Origin: Bacillota bacterium
GTDB lineage: Bacteria > Bacillota_I > Bacilli_A > RFN20 > CAG-826
DNA: 5,059 bases
NCBI GenBank assembly: GCA_023443485.1
Contig: JAEZUH010000082.1
Span: forward strand, 1-5,059
Reading direction: 5' to 3'
Shown here: in pieces, positions 1 to 5,059 of the stretch
Layout of the letters: each line of letters starts with the position of its first letter
Position numbering within the stretch: the stretch's first letter is position 1
Made by a program: the position numbers and the translations under genes
Notes under the pieces: generated by a model
The model's database searches: none
Told to the model about the DNA's origin: nothing
What the model saw: the letters and a program-made list of their open reading frames with translations, nothing else

Positions 1-976
1 GCTCCAGTATTTTTTTAAAATTTCTGAAAACAACGAAATAGCCATCTCGGAAGAAGATTACTTAATTAAAATGTTAACTAGATGCAATGTTGATTTATCA
101 AATGATGAAGATAACGATATTGTTCAAAAACAAATTAAGCCTGATTTAAAATGTTTAGATGAAAAAATCGTCCTAAATGATGAATATATTCAATCGTTAA
201 AAATACCAGAAACATCGTTTGGAAATTACACTTTTAAAAAGGAGATCTACAAACCTTACCAAGCTTTTTCATATGACGAGATTAGTGTTAATGAAGAAGA
301 CTATCGCGAAATCCAAAAAGTTGGTTATTTTGCTTCTTCGGTTGAATATTTAGTTCTCGCTCAAAATGATGAGGTTTGGATGTCTATTATCCCTAATGAA
401 ATCAACACTCATATCACCCAAATTAGCCATGCTCATGGAGACGTCGTGACCTTTGGTTTAGGAATGGGGTATTTCGTTTTTCATGCCATTAAAAAGGATG
501 AGGTCAAAACGCTGACAATCATCGAAAAAGATAAAAAGATAATCGATTTCTTTAATCAATTTATCCTTCCTCAATTAGCACAAAAAGATAAGATTAAAAT
601 TGTGTGCGCTGATGCTTATACATATATTAAAGACACTCATCATTTTGATTATGCTTATGTCGATTTATGGCATAACCCAAATGATGGATTACCATTCTAT
701 ATTTCTTTCAAAAACGCTGAGCGAAATTTCCCTAATTGCCAATTTGATTACTGGCTTGAAACATCAATTTTATCACTTTATCGAAGATGTTTATTGACGG
801 TAATTGAAGAGCAACTAAATAAAACTCCTGAAACTGCATATTTGAAATCAAAAACCAGTGAAGACAAAATTATTAACGATTTGTATTTTAAAACAAAGAA
901 CATGGTCATTTCTCGTTATCAACAAGTCCATGATCTGCTAAGCGAAAAGTCCTTAAATGAGTTAATTTGTAAGTAA
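1..976 (+). CDS. Class I SAM-dependent methyltransferase, spermidine-synthase-like (5'-truncated by window)
   Basis: Probable S-adenosylmethionine-dependent methyltransferase with a Rossmann fold; its substrate is unknown. The frame is open from base 2, giving 23 codons before the ATG at 71. No good Shine-Dalgarno precedes that ATG (GGAAGAAG at 49-56 is 14 bases away), so I treat the gene as running in from the left. Counting from the first in-window codon, a charged N-terminal stretch is followed by WMSIIPNEI (from about 126), then motif I FGLGMGYF (151-158), the acidic residue of IEKD (E175) at the end of strand 2, CADA (D204), and YVDLWHNPNDG (D221), where the motif-IV acidic residue is expected. 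The C-terminal part is helical. Family knowledge: proteins with WMSI-PNEI followed by GLGxGYF occur widely in Firmicutes as uncharacterised spermidine-synthase-like methyltransferases. It lacks evidence of polyamine synthase catalysis, so a small-molecule, RNA or protein target all remain possible. It ends in TAA just before a hairpin terminator. Confidence 0.8.
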   Translation, partial: LQYFFKISENNEIAISEEDYLIKMLTRCNVDLSNDEDNDIVQKQIKPDLKCLDEKIVLNDEYIQSLKIPETSFGNYTFKKEIYKPYQAFSYDEISVNEEDYREIQKVGYFASSVEYLVLAQNDEVWMSIIPNEINTHITQISHAHGDVVTFGLGMGYFVFHAIKKDEVKTLTIIEKDKKIIDFFNQFILPQLAQKDKIKIVCADAYTYIKDTHHFDYAYVDLWHNPNDGLPFYISFKNAERNFPNCQFDYWLETSILSLYRRCLLTVIEEQLNKTPETAYLKSKTSEDKIINDLYFKTKNMVISRYQQVHDLLSEKSLNELICK

Positions 977-984
977 TATCATTG

Positions 985-1012
985 AAAATAACCCGTTTTT
1001 GCGGGTTATTTT
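985..1012. terminator. Bidirectional intrinsic terminator between convergent genes
   Basis: An 11-bp perfect inverted repeat (985-995 with 1002-1012) has a GC core, ACCCG/CGGGT, and a 6-base loop. A-rich and T-rich arms give a U-rich tail when read from either strand. It starts 8 bases after the stop of the methyltransferase and 22 bases beyond the stop of the minus-strand amidohydrolase, so it can end both transcripts. Confidence 0.85.
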
Positions 1013-1034
1013 ATTAAAAATTGATATTCGTTGA

Positions 1035-2318
1035 TTATTGAGAGATAAGCTCTTTTTCAATTCGATCAGTGATGTCTTGAGCTTTTTTGTAAATGTCTTC
1101 AATGGGTTCGCCAATCAGAAATTTTCCTTCAAGATAGAGAATTTTACCATCGATCATTGTCATCTTAACATTGTCTTTAGAACCACTATAAACAATGTTG
1201 TTAACAATGTCGTTTAGAGGTTGCATGTTAGGTTTTGATAAATCAATTTCAATGATATCTGCTTTCTTGCCAATATCGAGTATATCGCAATCATCTAATC
1301 CCATGGCTTTTGCTCCGTTGACAGTCGCCATTTTTAAGACTTCATAGGCCGGCAAAGAGCGAGGGTCTTGAGTGCTTAATTTGCTTAGACTAAAAGCAAG
1401 TGTCATTTCTTTAAACATATCCAAACAATTATTGCTGGCGGGGCCATCAGTTCCAATACCAATGTTAATTCCAGCTTTTCGATATTTTTCTAGAGGAATA
1501 ATACCGCTAGCTAGTTTAGAATTGCTTCCTGGGCAGGTAATGATACTGAGATTGTGTTTATTAAAAATTTCAATATCGTCATCGCTAAAATATATGCAAT
1601 GATATCCGCCTCCCCCATAATCAAAAAATCCTTCTTTTTCAAAAAAAGCGACCGGAGACATTCCTCTTCGAATATGGCAGTCTTCCACCTCTCCCTTAGT
1701 CTCGCAAATATGGACATAGAAAGGCGCTTTGGCGATGTGAATAGCTTTCTTTAGTGCTTCAATTTCATCAACTTGAGCAGTATATTCAGCGTGCATTCCA
1801 AAGCAGTATCGAACAAGACTATCTTTATCGGTTTTATAGTGATTTAAAAGATTAACTAGATCTTCAGCGTTTGTCTCATGATTAAATGTTCCAAGAAGCA
1901 AGATGCGCATTCCAATATCTTTTGCGGCTTGTCCAGACATTAACGGAAAGTAATATTGATCGAAGCAGGCGGTGATACCGCTTGTTAAATATTCAAGATA
2001 GGCAACCTTTGAAAGATGATAGACATCGCTTGGGGTGAGCAATTTTTCTCGTGGAAAAACGACATTGAAAAGCCAATCGCGAAGAGAGTATCCATCAGTC
2101 TTGCTTCTCAAGAAGGTCATCGCACTATGGCTATGAGCGTTCTTAAAGCCTGGCATTAATATATTTCCCTGACAATCATGAATGAGGTCAAAGGGGCCGT
2201 ATTTATCGCTACTTGAGCCTATATAAATAATTATTTTGTTTTCGATGACAACATCACCTTTAGTAAGCGGTTCGTCATTCATCTTTAGGATGAGGGCATT
2301 TTTAAGTAAAGTTTTCAT
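1035..2318 (-). CDS. mtaD: Amidohydrolase, MTA/SAH deaminase (MtaD/SsnA) family
   Basis: Likely zinc-dependent cytosolic deaminase that converts 5'-methylthioadenosine or S-adenosylhomocysteine to the inosine form. The protein is complete, with 427 residues, typical for the family. The N-terminal beta-sandwich (about 1-55) is closed by the C-terminal strands (about 350-400) around a TIM barrel. Visible motifs are PGFKNAHSHSAM with the metal-binding HxH (H62, H64), W82 and E91 in the substrate loop, GMHAEYT (H176), HICETKGEVE (metal H203, catalytic E206), GGGGYHC (H240), CPGSNSKLASG (262-272) and GTDGPASNN (metal D291). The PNMQP (364-368) and VYSGSK (376-381) motifs are typical of the Firmicutes branch as I recall it. 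The ATG at 2318 is the first start after an in-frame TGA, and the MKTLLKNALI opening fits the first family strand. No Shine-Dalgarno is seen. Members of this family include guanine, chlorotriazine and other aminohydrolases, so the fold and chemistry are safe but the exact substrate is less so. It has its own promoter and converges on the methyltransferase. Confidence 0.88.
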   Translation of the reverse strand: MKTLLKNALILKMNDEPLTKGDVVIENKIIIYIGSSSDKYGPFDLIHDCQGNILMPGFKNAHSHSAMTFLRSKTDGYSLRDWLFNVVFPREKLLTPSDVYHLSKVAYLEYLTSGITACFDQYYFPLMSGQAAKDIGMRILLLGTFNHETNAEDLVNLLNHYKTDKDSLVRYCFGMHAEYTAQVDEIEALKKAIHIAKAPFYVHICETKGEVEDCHIRRGMSPVAFFEKEGFFDYGGGGYHCIYFSDDDIEIFNKHNLSIITCPGSNSKLASGIIPLEKYRKAGINIGIGTDGPASNNCLDMFKEMTLAFSLSKLSTQDPRSLPAYEVLKMATVNGAKAMGLDDCDILDIGKKADIIEIDLSKPNMQPLNDIVNNIVYSGSKDNVKMTMIDGKILYLEGKFLIGEPIEDIYKKAQDITDRIEKELISQ

Positions 2319-2324
2319 GTCGCT

Positions 2325-2359
2325 ATCATATCATGAAGAATAATTTTATGGGTAGTCAA
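2325..2359 (-). promoter_or_regulatory. Candidate sigma-A-type promoter of the amidohydrolase gene
   Basis: On the minus strand a TTGACT -35 element (2354-2359) is followed after 18 bases by CATGAT (2330-2335), a 4/6 match to the -10 consensus. An overlapping better -10, TATGAT (2325-2330), lies 23 bases from the -35 and would have to act without it. With either -10, the expected transcription start falls within about 5 bases of the ATG or on it, and no Shine-Dalgarno lies between. The promoter sits downstream of the surface-protein terminator, consistent with independent transcription. Confidence 0.45.
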
Positions 2360-2370
2360 AGGTGGGCGAG

Positions 2371-2398
2371 AATAAAATAAAAGACCAGTGGACTGGTC
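2371..2398 (-). terminator. Intrinsic terminator of the surface-protein gene
   Basis: On the minus strand GACCAGTCCACTGGTC (2383-2398), a 16-base palindrome forming a 6-bp stem with a 4-base loop, is followed directly by TTTTATTTTATT (2371-2382). AT pairs can extend the stem beyond a small internal mismatch. It begins 30 bases after the TAA of the surface-protein gene and is oriented to end that transcript before the amidohydrolase promoter. Confidence 0.75.
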
Positions 2399-2428
2399 AA
2401 TTATTTAGAATTTATTTTTTGAAAAAAA

Positions 2429-5059
2429 TTATTTTTCTTTTCTACGTCTAAGGAAGAAGGAACCACCAACAGCAGTAAGACCAAACATTGATATAACAAT
2501 AATAAGAATGGAATTGTTTGTTTGGTTAGAAACTGAAGTAATATTTCTTGAACTGCTAATTTGGAAAACCCCATCACTATAAGTTAATTCTTTGCCTTCA
2601 TGTGTTGCCCAAGCTAGTAGTCTTTCTCTAGCTGTGGAAACAACATAATCACTTGATGTCCAGAAAGTATTTTTTTCTGTCTCAGACATAGCGTTTAGCT
2701 TGTCAATTGCATCGCTTAATTTTGTTGTGCATTGGTTGGCAGTATCCTCATACATAACATAGTTTGAGACATTAACTGCGTTATCTTCCCCAGCTAGAGT
2801 GAAACTGATAGAGGAGATATTGCTATATAAAGTAGAAGTTCCTGTATATTCAATTTTGAAGAAGCGATAACCGCCATTTGCGATTTCGGCCTCAGAATAA
2901 GTGACCCAGGTACTTCCATCTTTGCTGATCGATAGGACACCATCTTGTCTATATCCGGATTTTTGAACGAATGAAACAGAGGTCAAATCTCCACTAAAAG
3001 CCGAAGAATTATTGATAGAACCGGCTGTTTTGGCGAATGATAGACAGGATGAATAAACATAAGCATTGGTTGTAACAGTAAAATCTGTTCCACCAATAGT
3101 GACTGCTGTGCTACTTGGAGTACTACTACTTTGTGAGACTGTTGATCCGTTGAACTCAGTACCAGCTAATGTGTTCGTTGAACCACTGACTGTTGAGTAC
3201 GAGATACGCGATACATTAACGGAAAAATTATATGAATTACCACCATACACAACGGAGAATTGCTTAGAGGTATTTGAACCACCACTATTGGCATCAGCGT
3301 AAGTGAATTGATACCCCTCGCTAGCAAATGTGAAATTGGAAGTAGTGTTGGATGCACCGCTCTCGTAATTAAGTGTGATGGTGATGTCATTCTTAGTAAT
3401 AGTCTCGCCAGGATGATATGTCGTGCCATTTGTAACGCTGACACCAGTCAATGTATCAGCGACAACGGTAACATTAAATGTTGTTGTCATTGGACTAGAT
3501 GAAGTCGATAGAGAGCCAGTGTATGTAACAGTAACGGTCTTTTGACCGGCTGTTGAACTGGTGAATCCACTTAGTGAATAGTCGCTACTATTCAAAAGGG
3601 AATCTGGATATGTCGCGCTGTCGGTATACGATGCCGTTACACTAACTGAAGAGGCATTTAATGAACCATCAACATAGACACTTCCACCGGTATATGAGGC
3701 TGAAAGACCATCGATAATTTTTTCGCTTTGACCGGCGACACTGTATGTTAGAGCAATCGTTTTAATTCTTAATTGTGTATTAGTGGTGTTACCATTTTGA
3801 ATTGTCAACGATGTAGAAGCAGAGAGACCAGTAACGCTATAAGTTGTGCTCGATGCAGATATTGAAGTAGCTGTTCCACCATCCACTGAATATTTGACAG
3901 TGGGAGTGTAACTAGTGCCTGAGGCTGTCGCCACAAAGCCAGTAAAAGTAACGCCTTCAACAGGAGTAATTGTAATACTGCAACCATCACCAGTCGAAGC
4001 ATAATAGAGTCTTAATTCACTGCTTGTGGAATTGTATGCTGGTGCGCTTGATGCGGTATTTTTAGCAGAGGTAAATGATAAGATATCGGTAACAGTTCCT
4101 GAAACAGCAGTGAAGTTACTAAATGTTCCTTCGGTGCCAGTCGCTGAACCCCAGCCAATGGTATATGTTCCTGAATCAACTGGTGTAGATGGAGCGGTAA
4201 CTGATATTTGATAGGTAGATGTTTTTGTCGTGCTGCCATATGTATAACTAGCAGTAACTGTCTGCGTTCCTTCTGTGCTCATGTTATATCCACTAAATGT
4301 CGATGATGAGGTCACATTGGCAGTTGAAGAGTCACTGTATGTGGCAGTCACTGTTCCGCCAAAAGAGAATGTTTGTCCGACTTCAAAGCTGGTTTGATAG
4401 CCACTAACTGAAATAGATGACAATGTTTTTTCTACTGGAGCGGTTACCGAGACTGAGCAAGTATCAGTGAAACTTCCATCGTCGGAAGTCACAGTGATTG
4501 TGGCAGAACCAGCCGCATTAGCGGTCACTGTTCCATTGCTGACCGAAGCTACACTTGAATTGTTGCTTTCCCAAGAGACATTTTGATTTGTCGCATTGCT
4601 TGGGGAAATTGTGGCTGTCAGATCTGAAGTGTTACCAACGGTTAAATTTAAAGAAGAAGGAGCAAGAGAAACACCAGTAACAGCTACAGAAGAAGGAGTT
4701 GACATTTGGTGATAAATTTGAATTGCTGCTTGACCTGATGTATAAGTGGTAAATCTTGGAGCACCAGTGTTATATTGAATTGTTCCATAATCAGTGTTTG
4801 TGCTCGTTACTGTAGCATCACCACCTGACGCTATTGATATTGTCCAAGTTGAAGTTCCAGAAGTAAAATTAATGTTTTTAGCCGCACTGCAATAAAGAAG
4901 TGATCCACTTCCATTGGTGAATGTCCAAGCTCCTGAAGTCCCTCCTAAAGTAAGAAGCGTTGAGGTTCCTGGACTCGTAATTGTATTTAAATCTGTCGAG
5001 AAAGTGGCATCACTTATTGAAGTCAAATAAGTACTAGAAAGAGCACCAGCGGTAACTGA
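2429..5059 (-). CDS. Large modular Ig-like surface protein with C-terminal membrane anchor (5'-truncated by window)
   Basis: Extracellular, membrane-anchored, multidomain protein, probably for adhesion or binding; no catalytic motif is seen. The frame is open from base 5059, giving 876 residues in the window. A TTG at 5024-5026 is not a convincing start, because 11 further open codons precede it, no signal peptide follows, and it falls inside the N-terminal module. By hand count about 35% of residues are Ser or Thr. Module order, numbered from the first in-window codon: beta-rich module ending PRF-TY-SGQAAIQIY (up to about 119); Big_2 domain (125-207); Ig-like copy 1 (212-290); beta-sandwich A (295-441); Ig-like copies 2 and 3 (445-533, 536-617); beta-sandwich B (618-757); small helical module (765-821); linker; transmembrane segment (850-870); RRRKEK end. 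There is no LPXTG. Cysteines are sparse (57, 201, 360, 672, 777). A terminator follows the gene. The signal peptide and any enzymatic domain would lie upstream of the window. It could be the accessory tail of a secreted enzyme such as a nuclease or glycosidase rather than a pure adhesin. Confidence 0.85.
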   Translation of the reverse strand, partial: SVTAGALSSTYLTSISDATFSTDLNTITSPGTSTLLTLGGTSGAWTFTNGSGSLLYCSAAKNINFTSGTSTWTISIASGGDATVTSTNTDYGTIQYNTGAPRFTTYTSGQAAIQIYHQMSTPSSVAVTGVSLAPSSLNLTVGNTSDLTATISPSNATNQNVSWESNNSSVASVSNGTVTANAAGSATITVTSDDGSFTDTCSVSVTAPVEKTLSSISVSGYQTSFEVGQTFSFGGTVTATYSDSSTANVTSSSTFSGYNMSTEGTQTVTASYTYGSTTKTSTYQISVTAPSTPVDSGTYTIGWGSATGTEGTFSNFTAVSGTVTDILSFTSAKNTASSAPAYNSTSSELRLYYASTGDGCSITITPVEGVTFTGFVATASGTSYTPTVKYSVDGGTATSISASSTTYSVTGLSASTSLTIQNGNTTNTQLRIKTIALTYSVAGQSEKIIDGLSASYTGGSVYVDGSLNASSVSVTASYTDSATYPDSLLNSSDYSLSGFTSSTAGQKTVTVTYTGSLSTSSSPMTTTFNVTVVADTLTGVSVTNGTTYHPGETITKNDITITLNYESGASNTTSNFTFASEGYQFTYADANSGGSNTSKQFSVVYGGNSYNFSVNVSRISYSTVSGSTNTLAGTEFNGSTVSQSSSTPSSTAVTIGGTDFTVTTNAYVYSSCLSFAKTAGSINNSSAFSGDLTSVSFVQKSGYRQDGVLSISKDGSTWVTYSEAEIANGGYRFFKIEYTGTSTLYSNISSISFTLAGEDNAVNVSNYVMYEDTANQCTTKLSDAIDKLNAMSETEKNTFWTSSDYVVSTARERLLAWATHEGKELTYSDGVFQISSSRNITSVSNQTNNSILIIVISMFGLTAVGGSFFLRRRKEK
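2432..2767 (-). other. C-terminal helical module, transmembrane anchor and basic tail
   Basis: In-window residues 765-821 are predicted helical (NQCTTKLSDAIDKLNAMSE, then VSTARERLLAWATHEG) and carry a single Cys at 777. A short linker with SVSNQTNNS leads to a hydrophobic segment (850-870, bases 2450-2512) and the RRRKEK tail (871-876). This is a stop-transfer layout that keeps the rest outside the cell. The tail resembles the back half of a sortase signal, but no LPXTG-like motif precedes the membrane segment, so a plain membrane anchor is more likely. Confidence 0.75.
2789..3208 (-). other. Beta-sandwich module B of the surface protein
   Basis: In-window residues 618-757. It contains CLSFAKTAGSINNSSAFSG, then LTSVSFVQKSGYRQDGVLSI, SKDGSTWVTY, GGYRFFKIEY and SNISSISFTLAG. 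The S-DGSTWVT strand, the YRFFKIEY strand and the final I-SISFTL strand are the layout of carbohydrate-binding or discoidin-like beta-sandwiches in surface proteins. The exact family is not recognised; binding of glycans is only an inference from fold style. Confidence 0.5.
3209..3727 (-). other. Two tandem Ig-like domains, group 3/4-like, copies 2 and 3
   Basis: Copy 2 (in-window residues 445-533) has VDGSLNASSVSVTASYTDS, SDYSLSGFTSSTAGQKTVTV and TTFNVTVV. Copy 3 (536-617) has GVSVTNGTTYHPGETIT, DITITLNYESGASN and FSVVYGGNSYNFSVNVS. Both follow the layout of copy 1: loop with a polar residue after an aromatic or aliphatic one, a long VTASY or ITLNY strand, a mid-domain aromatic turn, then paired VTYTG or VVYGG and F-V-V strands. 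Sequence identity among copies is low, so these are old, diverged duplications or separate acquisitions. Confidence 0.6.
3737..4177 (-). other. Beta-sandwich module A of the surface protein
   Basis: In-window residues 295-441. It opens with a TYTIGWGSATGTEG stretch and continues with SELRLYYASTGDG, SITITPVEGVTFTGFV, YTPTVKYSVDGG, and RIKTIALTYSV. The alternating hydrophobic and polar pattern, and the final strand ending in a T-IALTY-type motif, suggest a jelly-roll or F5/8-like beta-sandwich. The family is not recognised with confidence. It resembles module B further along in overall order. Confidence 0.5.
4190..4426 (-). other. Ig-like domain, group 3/4-like, copy 1
   Basis: In-window residues 212-290: LSSISVSGYQTSFEVGQTF, then GGTVTATYSDSSTANVT, FSGYNMSTEGTQTVTASYTYG, and TYQISVTAP. 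The order of a GQ-F loop, TVTATYSD strand, SGY turn, G-QTVTASY strand and final strand is that of bacterial Ig-like domains of group 3 or a close relative. It is related in layout to the two copies further along the protein. Confidence 0.7.
4439..4687 (-). other. Bacterial Ig-like domain, group 2 (Big_2)
   Basis: In-window residues 125-207 match the group 2 signature: VTGVSLAPSSLNLTVGN at the first strands, then LTATISPSNATNQNVSWES, SSVASVSNGTVTANAAGSA, and TITVTSDDGSFTDTCSVSV. Key positions are the SL-PSSL opening, the ATISPSNATN turn, the VSW tryptophan, and the TVTA-AAGSATITVTS close. This is the best-defined domain of the protein. Such domains are common spacers or binding modules in adhesins. 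Confidence 0.88.
4703..5059 (-). other. N-terminal in-window beta-rich module of the surface protein
   Basis: Residues 1-119 of the in-window part, partial at its left end. The run LTLGGTSGAWTFTNGSG, then SGTSTWTISI and GDATV, then YGTIQYNTGAPRF and IQIYHQ, follows a pattern I recall from the tails of secreted nucleases and other surface proteins of gut bacteria: a Trp-containing strand, an image of stored value or asset, then xYNxxxPRFxxYxSxQxxIxLY. Assignment is from remembered pattern only. Its presence hints that a catalytic domain may precede it outside the window. Confidence 0.5.

Noticed and set aside
71..73. ATG as the true start of the methyltransferase
   Set aside because: The 23 codons before it are open and read as plausible protein, and the purine-rich stretch at 49-56 is too far away to serve as its ribosome site. 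A start here is possible but less likely than a start outside the window.
1372..1754. Short open frames overlapping the amidohydrolase
   Set aside because: They cover conserved catalytic motifs of the amidohydrolase in other frames and show no protein-like features of their own.
2383..2398. 16-base palindrome as an operator for the amidohydrolase promoter
   Set aside because: It is followed directly by a T-rich tract on the minus strand and sits just after a stop codon, which fits a terminator better. It also lies about 24 bases upstream of the -35, so an additional operator role cannot be excluded but has no support.
3066..4239. Several short open frames on both strands inside the surface-protein gene
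   Set aside because: They lie opposite or out of frame with a long, well-composed domain protein, have no ribosome sites or recognisable products, and are explained by its Ser/Thr-rich codons.
5024..5026. TTG as the start codon of the surface-protein gene
   Set aside because: The frame stays open for 11 more codons to the window edge, there is no Shine-Dalgarno before it, and no signal peptide follows in what must be an exported protein. The gene continues outside the window.
2429..5059. Tandem DNA repeat or CRISPR-like array in the Ser/Thr-rich gene
   Set aside because: The recurring GTAACAGT/ACTGTTAC-like words come from repeated Thr, Ser and Val codons. No regular spacing or exact direct repeat of useful length was seen by eye.
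1..5059. Mycoplasma-type genetic code (TGA as Trp)
   Set aside because: Trp residues in the motifs checked are TGG, no TGA is needed within the three genes, and all three stop at TAA.

Overview
The window reads as chromosomal DNA of a low-GC Bacillota or Mollicutes-like bacterium, plausibly an uncultured gut lineage related to Erysipelotrichales or RF39. The reasons are the AT-rich coding, TAA as the stop of all three genes, and the style of the surface protein. Tryptophan is written TGG in the genes and no TGA is needed inside them, so the standard bacterial code fits rather than the Mycoplasma code. The taxonomic guess is inference from style, not from a marker gene.

Layout. (1) Positions 1-976, plus strand: the 3' part of a gene for a class I SAM-dependent methyltransferase of the spermidine-synthase-like type. 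Its frame is open to the left edge, so the true start is outside the window. (2) Positions 985-1012: a hairpin terminator that serves this gene and the convergent gene to its right. (3) Positions 1035-2318, minus strand: a complete 427-residue amidohydrolase of the MtaD/SsnA (5'-methylthioadenosine/S-adenosylhomocysteine deaminase) family, with metal ligands and substrate-pocket motifs intact. Its promoter-like elements lie so close to the ATG, with no Shine-Dalgarno between, that the mRNA may be leaderless. (4) Positions 2371-2398: a minus-strand terminator ending the next gene. (5) Positions 2429-5059, minus strand: the 3' part of a gene for a large Ser/Thr-rich surface protein. It has several Ig-like and other beta-sandwich modules, a small helical module and a C-terminal membrane anchor without LPXTG. 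Its frame is open through the right edge.

The three genes appear to be separate transcription units. The methyltransferase and the amidohydrolase could be linked metabolically, because SAH made by methyl transfer is a possible substrate of MtaD-type enzymes, but they are convergent and this is only an inference. The surface protein looks unrelated to them. No RNA gene, CRISPR array, insertion sequence or clear defence system is visible. The intergenic gaps are only 58 and 110 bases. The least explained part is the modular surface protein and its anchor.
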